Under the pieces are notes generated by a model that was not told the origin of the DNA, did no database searches, and saw nothing but the letters and a program-made list of their open reading frames with translations. DNA of 64,000 bases from Mycolicibacter minnesotensis (GTDB lineage Bacteria > Actinomycetota > Actinomycetes > Mycobacteriales > Mycobacteriaceae), in NCBI RefSeq assembly GCF_010731755.1, contig NZ_AP022589.1, positions 806,001 through 870,000 of the forward strand, given 5' to 3'. The position numbers and the translations under genes are program-made. Below, piece by piece: positions 36,070-46,369 of the stretch (position 1 is the first letter of the stretch; the number at the start of each line of letters is the position of its first letter).

Positions 36070-37190
36070 CCGTGATCGCCGCCGGCACCGTCGTGCTCGA
36101 CGGTCGGGTGCACCGGCCGGGCTGGCTCGCGGTGGCCGACGGGCGGATCACCGACTGCGGATCCGGGCCGCCCCCGGTACCGCCGAACGCCGATTTCGGG
36201 GACGCCGTGGTGGTGCCCGGCTTCGTCGACATGCATGTGCACGGCGGAGACGGTGTCTCCTACTCCGATGATCCGGACCGCGCGGCGGCCCTGCATGCCT
36301 GCCACGGCACCACCGGAGGGCTGGCCAGCCTGGTGACCGCATCGGCAGAAGCCCTAGTGCAACAGGTGCGCAACCTGGCGGCGGCGACCCGACGCGGCGT
36401 AGTGGACGGCATCCATCTGGAGGGCCCGTGGCTGAGCAGGGCGCATTGCGGGGCACACGACCGCGGACAGCTGCGCGCCCCCGAAGACACCGAAGTCGAT
36501 GCCCTGCTGTCCGCCGGAGGTGGCGCGATCCGGATGGTCACCCTGGCACCGGAACTGCCCGGCGCCATTCCGACGATCCGACGGTTGGTAGACGCGGAAG
36601 TTGTGGTGGCCGTGGGGCATACCGATGCCGACTACGACCAGACCCAAGCCGCCCTCGACGCCGGCGCGACGGTCGGCACGCACCTGTTCAACGCGATGCG
36701 CGCCGTGCATCATCGAGATCCCGGACCGGTGCCCGCGCTGTTGGAGGACCCGCGAGCCACCGTCGAGTTGATCGCCGACGGCGTGCACCTGCACCCGAGC
36801 ATCATCCGCCAGGTGCTGGCCGCCGTCGGGCCAGACCGGGTGGCACTGGTGACCGATGCGATGGCCGCCGCCGGAGTCGGTGACGGCGCCTTCACCCTCG
36901 GCGGGCTGGATGTCGACGTCGCCGACGGAGTGGCCCGGCTGCACGGCACCGCGACGATCGCCGGCAGCACCGCCACCATGGACCGGCTGTTCGCGACCGC
37001 GGTGCGACTGCTCGGCACCGATGATGCGGCCGTGACCGCCGCTGTGCGCCTGACCTCGACCACTCCGGCACGCACCCTGGGTCTGCACCGAGCCGGCGAC
37101 CTGGCGATCGGACGTGACGCCGACCTGGTTGTGCTGGATCGGGATTGGCGGGTCGCGCGGGTCATGCGGCGGGGCACCTGGCTCGGATAG
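36066..37190 (+). CDS. nagA: N-acetylglucosamine-6-phosphate deacetylase
   Basis: 374 residues, amidohydrolase superfamily. Converts GlcNAc-6-phosphate to glucosamine-6-phosphate, used in cell-wall recycling and amino-sugar catabolism. HxH as VDMHVHGGDG near residue 55, EGPWLSRAHCGAH near 118-130, metal histidines in VGHTDADYDQ near 183 and THLFNAMRAVHHRD near 203, DGVHLHPS near 238, and catalytic aspartate VTDAM near 261. Starts on the last codons of sugI (ATGA). Its stop codon forms part of the next gene's predicted -10. Confidence 0.94.
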   Translation: MTVIAAGTVVLDGRVHRPGWLAVADGRITDCGSGPPPVPPNADFGDAVVVPGFVDMHVHGGDGVSYSDDPDRAAALHACHGTTGGLASLVTASAEALVQQVRNLAAATRRGVVDGIHLEGPWLSRAHCGAHDRGQLRAPEDTEVDALLSAGGGAIRMVTLAPELPGAIPTIRRLVDAEVVVAVGHTDADYDQTQAALDAGATVGTHLFNAMRAVHHRDPGPVPALLEDPRATVELIADGVHLHPSIIRQVLAAVGPDRVALVTDAMAAAGVGDGAFTLGGLDVDVADGVARLHGTATIAGSTATMDRLFATAVRLLGTDDAAVTAAVRLTSTTPARTLGLHRAGDLAIGRDADLVVLDRDWRVARVMRRGTWLG

Positions 37191-37193
37191 GCT
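37188..37193 (+). promoter_or_regulatory. Leaderless -10 overlapping the nagA stop codon
   Basis: TAGGCT, whose TAG is the nagA stop, ends 6 nt before the ATG at 37200. It could give the small acetyltransferase gene its own leaderless transcript. Confidence 0.4.
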
Positions 37194-37199
37194 GCGGGG

Positions 37200-37487
37200 A
37201 TGAGCGAACCGACCGTCACCCACGACAACCGGCAGTTCCAGATCACCGTCGACGGCCAGCAGGCCGGGTTCGCCGACTACATCGAAAGCGGCGATCAGCG
37301 GGACTTTCACCACACGGTGATCGACAAGGCGTTCGGCGGACGCGGGCTCGCCAGCACACTGATTCGCGCTGCCCTGGACGACACCCGAGCCGCCGGAAAA
37401 CGCGTGGTGCCGACCTGTTCGTTCGTCGAGGCTTACATCACCAAACACCCGGAGTACGCCGACCTCGTCGACCGGGTCACCGACTGA
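37200..37487 (+). CDS. Small GNAT-like N-acetyltransferase
   Basis: 95 residues, a one-domain minimal GCN5-related acetyltransferase of the YidJ/GNAT_like type. HTVIDKAFGGRGLASTLIRAALDDTRAAGKRVVPTCSFV (about 39-77) contains the acetyl-CoA loop (F-GGRGLA-L) and the conserved CSFV strand, ending in a KHPEY motif typical of this subfamily. Two nt separate it from the following AhpD-like gene. Substrate unknown. Confidence 0.8.
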   Translation: MSEPTVTHDNRQFQITVDGQQAGFADYIESGDQRDFHHTVIDKAFGGRGLASTLIRAALDDTRAAGKRVVPTCSFVEAYITKHPEYADLVDRVTD

Positions 37488-37910
37488 TCATGACGCGCAT
37501 CTCCCTCAACAAGCAGTCGGCCTCGGTCTACCAGGCCTACCTCGACGCCGCAGCCGAGGTACAGGCACGCGCCAAAGAAGCCGGGTTGTCCCAAACGGTC
37601 CTGGAGCTGGTGAATCTGCGGGTGTCGCAGATCAACGGGTGCGCGTTCTGCCTGAACATGCACAGCAAGGCGCTGCTGGAGACCGGTGACACCGTGCAAC
37701 GGATCTCGGTGCTGCCCGCCTGGCGCGACACCCAGCTGTTCTCCGACACCGAACGGGCTGCCCTCGAGATCGCCGAGGCGGTCACCTGGATCTCCGAGGC
37801 ACACCTGGACGACGACGAGTTCGCGCTGCTGCGCGAGCACCTCACCGACGATCAGATCTCTCTGTTGATCTGGGCGGCGATAACGATCAACGCGTTCAAC
37901 CGGGTATCGA

Positions 37911-39868
<1,958 letters not shown>

Positions 39869-39896
39869 TCACGCCGACGAGCCGACGAACGCACCT

Positions 39897-39922
39897 GGTA
39901 ACAGAGCGCGTGCTCTGTTACC
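39897..39922. promoter_or_regulatory. Long perfect palindrome, probable TetR operator
   Basis: GGTAACAGAGC, 4 nt (GCGT), GCTCTGTTACC: 11-bp perfect arms. It overlaps the predicted -10 (TACCGT, 39919-39924) of the adjacent TetR gene, whose ATG is 7 nt after that hexamer. Binding would block its own transcription. Confidence 0.7.
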
Positions 39923-39931
39923 GTGGCGGCC

Positions 39932-40543
39932 ATGCCCCGCCCGCGCGTGTACGACCCCGCGCAGGTGTTGGACGCCGTTGAGGCCTTGGCCGCGCGATCC
40001 GGGCCCGCCGCGGTCACGATCAGGGCGGTCGGTGAGGCCACCGGCGCCTCCAACGGCGCGGTCTATCACGGGTTCGGCTCCCGCGCCGGGCTGATCGCCG
40101 CGGCCTGGCTGCGAGCCGCCCAGCGGTTCCTGGCAGTGCAGCGCGAGCTGGTTGACGCGGCCCCGGGCGCGGCCGAAGCCGTCGTTGCCGCGGCCGACGC
40201 CGCGGTGGTCTTCGCCGACCGTGATCCCGACGCCTGCCGGCTGCTGTTCGCGCTCCGGCTCGACGAGCTGTCCGAAGACGACCTGCCCGCACAGCTGTCT
40301 GAGCAACTGCGCGTCGCCGAGGGAGAGCTCGCCGCCCTGCTCAAACAGTTGGCCGAGACGCTGTGGCAGCGTCGCGACGCCGCGGCAGTCGACACCATCA
40401 CCACCTGTGTGGTCGACCTGCCCACCGCTATCGTGCTCACCCGGAACCGGTTGGGCAACGCCTGCGCCCGCGCCCACCTGCAGGCGGCGGTCCGCGCCGT
40501 GCTGTCGGTCGGGCCACCTCCGAGAAAGGATCCACCACTGTGA
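39932..40543 (+). CDS. TetR-family regulator next to an enoyl-CoA hydratase
   Basis: 203 residues. Helix-turn-helix AVTIRAVGEATGASNGAVYHGFGSRAGLIAAAW at about 28-60; the rest is the alpha-helical effector domain. The ATG 39932 is chosen because a TACCGT -10 lies 7 nt upstream; GTG 39923 lies inside that element. GTGA overlap with the hydratase gene suggests that it controls that gene and itself through the palindrome. Acyl-CoA ligands are common for regulators in this context, but nothing here proves one. Confidence 0.88.
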   Translation: MPRPRVYDPAQVLDAVEALAARSGPAAVTIRAVGEATGASNGAVYHGFGSRAGLIAAAWLRAAQRFLAVQRELVDAAPGAAEAVVAAADAAVVFADRDPDACRLLFALRLDELSEDDLPAQLSEQLRVAEGELAALLKQLAETLWQRRDAAAVDTITTCVVDLPTAIVLTRNRLGNACARAHLQAAVRAVLSVGPPPRKDPPL

Positions 40544-41199
40544 ACCTCACCTATGACGACAAGGTCGCCGTCCTCGACCTCGGCGCTGACGAAAACCGGT
40601 TCTCCCCGGACTTTCTCGACGAGATCAACGGCATGCTCGACGACGTGCTGGCCGCCAACGCCGAGGGCAGGGCGCATGGCCTGGTCACCACCGCGGGCGG
40701 CAAGTTCTACACCAACGGCCTGGACCTGGATTGGCTGATGGCCAACGGTGATCGCACCGACTGGTACGTGGGGCGGGTGCACGCGCTGTTGGCACGGGTG
40801 CTGACTCTGCCGATCCCGACCGCGGCGGCGGTCGTGGGCCACGCGTTCGGGGCCGGCGCCATGTTGGCATTGGCCCACGACTTCCGGGTAATGCGCGCCG
40901 ACCGAGGCTTCTTCTGCCTGCCCGAGGTCGACATCCGGATTCCGTTCACCGCCGGAATGGCTGCACTGATCCAGGCCAAACTCACCCCACAGGCCCAGGT
41001 GGCGTCGATGACGACCGGCCGCCGGTTCGGTGGCGTGGACGCGCAGCGGTTCGGGATCGTCGACGACACCGCGGCCGAGGGTGCGGTGACCCCGGTGGCG
41101 ACCGAGTTGCTGCGCCCCTTGGCCGGCAAGGACCCGGGCACGTTGGGCGCCATCAAGGCCACCATGTTCGGCCCGGCGGTCGCGGCGCTGGGCGGCTGA
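40540..41199 (+). CDS. Enoyl-CoA hydratase/isomerase-family protein
   Basis: 219 residues, shorter than the usual 255-290. Crotonase fold: GLVTTAGGKFYTNGLDLDWL near residues 46-65 (first oxyanion-hole strand), AAAVVGHAFGAGAMLALAHDFRVMRADRGFFCLPEVDI near 92-129 (second oxyanion-hole glycine), and a shortened C-terminus. The usual hydratase glutamates are not both apparent, so isomerase, thioesterase or other crotonase chemistry is possible. GTG start overlapping the TetR stop, with an AAAGGA upstream. Confidence 0.85.
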   Translation: MNLTYDDKVAVLDLGADENRFSPDFLDEINGMLDDVLAANAEGRAHGLVTTAGGKFYTNGLDLDWLMANGDRTDWYVGRVHALLARVLTLPIPTAAAVVGHAFGAGAMLALAHDFRVMRADRGFFCLPEVDIRIPFTAGMAALIQAKLTPQAQVASMTTGRRFGGVDAQRFGIVDDTAAEGAVTPVATELLRPLAGKDPGTLGAIKATMFGPAVAALGG

Positions 41200-41242
41200 G
41201 TCTCAACCGCCCCACCCGTCGCCGAAGGGCGGGGGCCTCTCT

Positions 41243-41337
41243 GTTGCCCGCCTTTGAGCGACAATTCAGTCTGTGTACGCCAAACCCGCCACCGGCAGCG
41301 CCGACCCCATGGGTGTTGTCGCGCAAAGGCGGGCAAC
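41243..41337. repeat. 95-bp element bounded by 22-bp inverted repeats
   Basis: Left arm 41243-41264 and right arm 41316-41337 are inverted copies differing at one position, with a 51-bp spacer. The left arm's 21 bp also occur at 8353-8373. It lies between the hydratase gene and cobG. It could be a miniature mobile element or a hairpin acting on transcription. No target duplication is apparent. Confidence 0.7.
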
Positions 41338-41373
41338 TCCGCACTGCCCTCCGCCGCGTGGCGGGCGTGACAG

Positions 41374-42225
41374 ATGAGGACGAGGCCCGACCGCTGCCCG
41401 GGTGTGCTGCGCCCCTGGGTGGCCGATGACGGACTGCTGGTGCGACTGCGCCTGGTCGGCGGTCGGCTTCAGGCCGGGGCGTTGGCCCGCTTGTTCGAGG
41501 TCAGTGCCGAGTTCGCCGATGGCTCGGTCTACCTGACCACACGAGCCAACCTGCAGCTGCGCGGGTTGGCCGATCACGGGGGTGAGCTCGCCCCCGACGC
41601 GGTGGTCGCGCTGGAGTCGACCGGACTGTTGCCGTCGCGCAGCCACGAGCTGGTCCGCAACATCCTGGTCTCGCCGCAGACCGGATATGCCGGCGGGCGG
41701 ACCGACCTGCGTCCGGCGGCCGCACAGCTGGACGCCTTGTTGTGTGCCGATCCACGCCTTGCCGGGCTGCCCGGGCGCTTCCTTTTCGTCCTCGACGACG
41801 GCCGCGGCGACCTGCGAGACCGCTCCACCGACGCCGGCCTGGTGGTGCTGAGCGACCGGGAGGCGCAGCTGCGGATCGGTGAAGACTGGGGCGCGGTGAT
41901 CGCCCTCGAGGATTCCGCCGACCGGCTCACCGAGCTGGCGGTGGCCTTCCAGCACGCCCGCGGCGCACGCCCAGACGCGCCCTGGCATATCCGGGAACTG
42001 GCCAGGCCCCTGCTGCCCGTACCGGCCGGAACTGCCCCAGACCCCCGCATCCCGCCCCCGTCGGGTCCGTTACCGTTTGGCATCGTGCCCGGCGGCACCC
42101 ACGTGTGTGTGCCCGACGGCGTGCTCACACCGGACCGCGGGCAACCCCTGATGGAGCACGCCGAGCTGGTGGTGACGCCGTGGCAGGGTGTCTTCATCCC
42201 CCAAGCCCAGGAGGCGAATCGGTGA
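41374..42225 (+). CDS. cobG: Precorrin-3B synthase CobG, apparently C-terminally truncated
   Basis: 283 residues. CobG uses a [4Fe-4S] centre and oxygen to convert precorrin-3A to precorrin-3B in the aerobic B12 pathway. The N-terminal nitrite/sulfite-reductase-like half is recognisable: CPGVLRP near residue 8, YLTTRANLQLRGLA near 51-64, HELVRNILVSPQTGYAGG near 91-108 and PWHIRELARP near 200. The gene ends shortly after the ELVVTPWQGVFIP strand. The C-terminal segment of about 80-90 residues, where the family's C-x5-C and C-x3-C cluster ligands normally lie, is missing; the next gene starts at the stop. No frame-shifted remnant was seen. Function is therefore doubtful. Heads cobG-cobH-cobIJ-cobM. 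Confidence 0.8.
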   Translation: MRTRPDRCPGVLRPWVADDGLLVRLRLVGGRLQAGALARLFEVSAEFADGSVYLTTRANLQLRGLADHGGELAPDAVVALESTGLLPSRSHELVRNILVSPQTGYAGGRTDLRPAAAQLDALLCADPRLAGLPGRFLFVLDDGRGDLRDRSTDAGLVVLSDREAQLRIGEDWGAVIALEDSADRLTELAVAFQHARGARPDAPWHIRELARPLLPVPAGTAPDPRIPPPSGPLPFGIVPGGTHVCVPDGVLTPDRGQPLMEHAELVVTPWQGVFIPQAQEANR

Positions 42226-42887
42226 GCAGGCCCAGGCGCCCGTCTCGGCACTACGACTACATCGACGACGGCCCCGCCATCTACGTCGAATCGTTTGCGA
42301 CGATCCGGCGGGAATCCGACCTGTCGCACATCCCCGCGGGCGCCGAACGGCTCGCGGTACGGATGATTCACGGCGCCGGCCAGACCGACGTCGCCAAAGA
42401 TCTGCTGATTCACCCTGAAGCGGTACCGGCGGGGCGGGCCGCACTCGACAACGGCGCGCCCATCTTCTGCGATGCCCGCATGGTGGCCGTCGGGGTGACC
42501 GCTGGCCGGTTACCGGCCGGCAACGAGGTGCGCTGCCACCTGCGTGACGAGCGCGTGCCCGAGCTGGCGAAAGAGTGGGGAACCACCCGCTCGGCTGCGG
42601 CGGTCTCGCTGTGGGGACCCGAATTGGCCGGTGCCGTCGTCGCGATCGGCAACGCCCCCACCGCGCTGTTCCACCTGCTGGAGATGATCCTCGACGGTGG
42701 GCCGCGTCCGGCGGTGATCGTCGGCTGCCCGGTGGGCTTCATCGGTGCCGCCGAGTCCAAGGCCGCATTGGCCGCGCTGCACCACGATCACGGCGTCGAC
42801 ATCCCCTACGTGACCGTGCGGGGAAGACGGGGAGGTTCGGCTATCACCTCGTCCGCGCTGAACGCACTGGCGTCGGACGCCGAATGA
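42222..42887 (+). CDS. cobH: Precorrin-8X methylmutase
   Basis: 221 residues. Moves the C11 methyl to C12, giving hydrogenobyrinate. Catalytic histidine in VRMIHGAGQ near residue 50; further conserved parts are GAPIFCDARMVAVGV near 85-99, GNAPTALFHLLEM near 147-159 and GCPVGFIGAAESK near 173-185. GTG start overlapping the cobG stop, with AGGAGG upstream, so translation does not depend on cobG reading. Confidence 0.95.
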   Translation: MSRPRRPSRHYDYIDDGPAIYVESFATIRRESDLSHIPAGAERLAVRMIHGAGQTDVAKDLLIHPEAVPAGRAALDNGAPIFCDARMVAVGVTAGRLPAGNEVRCHLRDERVPELAKEWGTTRSAAAVSLWGPELAGAVVAIGNAPTALFHLLEMILDGGPRPAVIVGCPVGFIGAAESKAALAALHHDHGVDIPYVTVRGRRGGSAITSSALNALASDAE

Positions 42888-42897
42888 AGGGCATCGC

Positions 42898-44418
42898 ATG
42901 ACCGGCCGCTTTTATGGAGTGGGCCTGGGGCCCGGTGATCCCGAGCTGATCACCCTCAAGGCGGCCCGGATTATCGCCGAGTCCGACGTGGTGGCTTACC
43001 ACGCCGGGGTGAACAAGTCGTCGTATGCCCGCACTATCGCCGCCGACCTGATCCGCCCCGGCGTCCTCGAAGAAGAGCTGCGCTACCCCGTGACCACCGG
43101 GGTCACCGACCACCCCGGCGGCTATGCCGGCGCGCTGGCCGATTTCTACGAGGCCTCCGCCGCCCGGCTGGCCGCCCACCTGGATGCGGGCCGCACGGTG
43201 GCGTTGCTGACCGAGGGCGATCCGCTGTTCTACGGCTCGTTCATGTACATGCATGACCGGCTCTCGGCCCGGTTCGACACCGAGATCATCCCCGGGGTCC
43301 CAGCATTCAGCGCCGCAACTGCGGCTCTCGGTATGCCGCTGGTGCGCCAGACCGACGTCCTGACCGTGCTGCCGGGCACGCTGAGCGAGCACGAGCTGGC
43401 GATGCGGCTGGCCGACACCGACGGCGCCATCATCATGAAACTGGGCCGCACGTTTCCGGCCGTGCGCCGGGCCCTGGCCGCGGCAGGCCGTCTGGAACAC
43501 GCCTACTACGTCGAGCGCGCCAGTCACCCGCAACAACGCTGGCTGCCGGTGGCCGAGATGGACGAAGCGGACGAGGCAGCTGTCCCCTACCTGTCGCTGA
43601 TTGTGGTCGACGGGGATTCCCGCAACGGGCAACGCTCACGCACCTCAGCCGAGCCGGAGCCTGCTCAGGCCGCTCCCGTGGCCCAGCCCGCCGAACTGCT
43701 GGTAATCGGGCTTGGCCCAGGCCCCGATGGGTGGCTGACCGCCGAGGCCGCCGAGGCGCTGGCAACGGTCGACCACGTAGTGGGTTATGGCCCCTACGTC
43801 GCCCGGGTTCCGCAGCGCGAAGGGCTGCAGCGCCACACCTCGGGCAACACCGTGGAGCTGGAACGGGCCCGGTTCGCACTGGACCTGGCCGCCCGCGGCG
43901 AGCAGGTGGCCGTGGTGTCCGGCGGCGACGCCGGGGTGTTCGGGATGGCTGCCGCAGTTTTCGAGGCGGCCGATGATCCTCAGTACCAGCATGTTTCGGT
44001 GCGGGTTCTGCCTGCGGTGTCGGCGGTGCAGGCGGTGGCCGCGGCGGCGGGCGCCCCGATCGGGGCGGACTTCGCGGTGCTGAGCCTGTCCGATCGACTC
44101 AAGCCGTGGGCGGTGATCGAGTCCCGACTGCGCGCGATCGCCGAGGCCGATCTGGTGCTGGCGATCTACAACCCCGCCTCCCGCGCCCGGCCCGACCAGA
44201 TCGCGATCGCGCGCAAGGTGCTGTTGGAGCACCGGGAAGCGTCGGCCGTGGTGGTCGTCGGCCGTGACATCGGCCGGGAGTCCGAACAGCTCACCGTGAC
44301 CACGCTGGGCGAACTCGACACCGACACGATCGACATGAAATGCCTTGTCCTGGTGGGCGCTTCGTCGACACGAGCGACCCCGTCGGGAAGGGTGTGGACC
44401 CCGAGATGGGTGCGGTAG
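42898..44418 (+). CDS. cobIJ: CobI-CobJ fusion: precorrin-2 C20- and precorrin-3B C17-methyltransferase
   Basis: 506 residues, two tetrapyrrole methyltransferase domains using S-adenosylmethionine. CobI at about 1-240 (GVGLGPGDPELITLKAARII at residues 6-25; EGDPLFYGSFMYMH near 103). CobJ at about 260-500 (VIGLGPGPDGWLTAEA near 266; SGGDAGVFGMAA near 341; YNPASRARPDQI near 422). A Pro/Ala/Glu-rich linker joins them. The same fusion exists in other mycobacteria. It starts 10 nt after cobH and overlaps cobM. Confidence 0.95.
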   Translation: MTGRFYGVGLGPGDPELITLKAARIIAESDVVAYHAGVNKSSYARTIAADLIRPGVLEEELRYPVTTGVTDHPGGYAGALADFYEASAARLAAHLDAGRTVALLTEGDPLFYGSFMYMHDRLSARFDTEIIPGVPAFSAATAALGMPLVRQTDVLTVLPGTLSEHELAMRLADTDGAIIMKLGRTFPAVRRALAAAGRLEHAYYVERASHPQQRWLPVAEMDEADEAAVPYLSLIVVDGDSRNGQRSRTSAEPEPAQAAPVAQPAELLVIGLGPGPDGWLTAEAAEALATVDHVVGYGPYVARVPQREGLQRHTSGNTVELERARFALDLAARGEQVAVVSGGDAGVFGMAAAVFEAADDPQYQHVSVRVLPAVSAVQAVAAAAGAPIGADFAVLSLSDRLKPWAVIESRLRAIAEADLVLAIYNPASRARPDQIAIARKVLLEHREASAVVVVGRDIGRESEQLTVTTLGELDTDTIDMKCLVLVGASSTRATPSGRVWTPRWVR

Positions 44419-45176
44419 CGGTCCAGTTCGTCGGCGCCGGCCCGGGCGCCGCGGATCTGCTGACTGTGCGCGCCACCCGGCTGCTGGCCGACGCGGACGT
44501 GGTGCTCTACCCGGGTAGCTACCTCGACCCCCATGTCCTCGCGCACTGCTCGCCGGATGCCGAACTCGTCGACACCGCCGAGCTCGATCTCGATGACATC
44601 ACCGACCGGCTGGTCAGCGCGCATCGGGCCGGGCGCGCCGTGGTGCGGTTGGTGTCTGGGGATCCATCGCTGTACAGCGCGGTCTTCGAGCAGACCCGCC
44701 GGCTCGATGCCGCCGGGGTGGCGTGGGCCCTCACCCCCGGCGTGCCCGCCTATGCGGCGGCAGCAGCGGTCCTCGGCCGTGAGCTCACCGTGCCACTGGT
44801 GGCGCAGTCCGTGGTGCTGACCCGCACCCAGGCTGCCTCCACCGCGATGCCGCAGCGCGAAGAGCTTCGGGCGTTCGCCGCGACCCAGGCAACGCTGGTG
44901 TTGCACCTGGCGATCACCCGCATCCGTGAACTGATGGCCCAGCTGGCTCCCGAGTACGGCCCGGACTGCCCGGTGGCGGTGGTCTACCGCGCATCGCAGC
45001 CCGAGGAACTGGTGTTACGCGGCACGATCACCGAGATTGCCGACACGGTCGAAGCTGCGGGTCTTCGGTCGGCAGCGGTCATCCTGGTCGGCCGGGCCGT
45101 CGCGGATCTGCCGGATCCGTGCGGCGGCGAGAGCCATCTCTACGACCCGGCGCGGGATCGCTCAGGGCAGGGCTAA
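44406..45176 (+). CDS. cobM: Precorrin-4 C11-methyltransferase
   Basis: 256 residues from ATG 44406; GTG 44394 in the same frame is an alternative. A tetrapyrrole methyltransferase methylating C11 of precorrin-4. FVGAGPGAADLLTVRATRLL near residue 8, VLYPGSYLDPHVLAHC near 31, RLVSGDPSLYSA near 83-94, and LTPGVPAYAAAAA near 109. The start lies inside cobIJ and the end overlaps the convergent cobL by 15 nt. Confidence 0.94.
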   Translation: MGAVAVQFVGAGPGAADLLTVRATRLLADADVVLYPGSYLDPHVLAHCSPDAELVDTAELDLDDITDRLVSAHRAGRAVVRLVSGDPSLYSAVFEQTRRLDAAGVAWALTPGVPAYAAAAAVLGRELTVPLVAQSVVLTRTQAASTAMPQREELRAFAATQATLVLHLAITRIRELMAQLAPEYGPDCPVAVVYRASQPEELVLRGTITEIADTVEAAGLRSAAVILVGRAVADLPDPCGGESHLYDPARDRSGQG

Positions 45177-46367
45177 AGCCCACTGGGTGATCGCACGACC
45201 GGGTGTCCAGCCGGTGAAGGATCCCAACGGCGCGGCCTGTTCGACCTGGATGCGGGTCAGCTCGCCGCCGTGCTCGCGGTAGGCGGCCAGCAGCAGCGTC
45301 TCGGCTTCCAGCGTGACGCCGTGGGCCACCAATCGGCCGCCCGGCACCAGGGCCGCCAGGGCCGCATCCAGCACCCCGGGCCGGCTCAACCCGCCGCCGA
45401 TGAACACGGCATCGGGCGCGGGCAGATCAGCCAACGCCTGCGGGGCCGCGTCACAGACCACCTGCAGCGCGGGCACCCCGAGATTGCCGGCGTTCACCGC
45501 GATTCTTTCGGCCCGTGTCTCATCGGCCTCGACGGCGATGGCGCGGCAGGTCGGGTGCGCACGCATCCATTCGATGCCCACCGAGCCGGCACCCGCGCCG
45601 ACGTCCCACAACCACTGTCCGGGCGCCGGCGCGAGCCGGGCCAGGGCGGCGGCCCGCTGGTCACGTTTGGTGAGCTGGCCGTCGTGGGCGTAGGCATCGT
45701 CGGGCAGGCCGGCCACCCAGCCGGCGGTCAGCGGGCCCGACAGTTCCAGGGCGACGATGTTGAGCCGCGGGACGGGGCCGGCGAATGTCGCCGCGGTGGC
45801 ATCCAGCCTGAATTCATCCACGCCCCCGAGGTCGCCCAGGACCATCATGCGGCTTGCTCCATAGCCGCGGTCGGCCAGCAGAGCAGCCAACTGGTGCGGG
45901 GTGTTTTCGTCTGAGGACAGCACCAGCACCCGCCGCTGGGGCGCCAGCTCGCGCAGCACGGCGCGCACGTCACGACCGACGACGCTGATCACCGCGGCGG
46001 CCTCCGCGGGCCAGCCCAGCCGAGCACGGGCCAGCGCCACGGACGAGACCGCCGGCACCACCGTCACCCTCTCGGTACCGAACAGCCCGATCAGCGTGGT
46101 GCCGATCCCACTGAGCAGTGGATCACCCGATGCCAGCGCCACGATCCGCAGACCCGCCAGGTCGTCGAACAGCGCAGGCAGACCGGCGTGCAGCGGGGCC
46201 GGCCAGCGGATCCGTCGTTGGCCGTCGGCGTGCGGCAGCAGCGCCAGTTGGCGGGGCGCCCCCAGCACGACCTCGGCCGCCAGCACGATCTCGCGGGCCG
46301 GTTCGGGCAGACCGGCCCAGCCGTCGGCGCCGATGCCGACGACGGCGATGGATTCGGCGGCAGGCAC
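45162..46367 (-). CDS. cobL: Precorrin-6Y C5,15-methyltransferase (decarboxylating) CobL
   Basis: 401 residues, a natural CbiE-CbiT fusion. The N-terminal half is a tetrapyrrole methyltransferase (VVGIGADGWAGL near 9; LASGDPLLSGIG near 78). The C-terminal half is a Rossmann methyltransferase (LWDVGAGAGSVGIEWMRA near 247-264) that also decarboxylates the C12 acetate. GTG start 2 nt after the stop of the hydrolase-like gene, so the two form an operon that runs into the cobGHIJM operon from the other side. Confidence 0.94.
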   Translation of the reverse strand: MPAAESIAVVGIGADGWAGLPEPAREIVLAAEVVLGAPRQLALLPHADGQRRIRWPAPLHAGLPALFDDLAGLRIVALASGDPLLSGIGTTLIGLFGTERVTVVPAVSSVALARARLGWPAEAAAVISVVGRDVRAVLRELAPQRRVLVLSSDENTPHQLAALLADRGYGASRMMVLGDLGGVDEFRLDATAATFAGPVPRLNIVALELSGPLTAGWVAGLPDDAYAHDGQLTKRDQRAAALARLAPAPGQWLWDVGAGAGSVGIEWMRAHPTCRAIAVEADETRAERIAVNAGNLGVPALQVVCDAAPQALADLPAPDAVFIGGGLSRPGVLDAALAALVPGGRLVAHGVTLEAETLLLAAYREHGGELTRIQVEQAAPLGSFTGWTPGRAITQWALALP

Positions 46368-46369
46368 CG

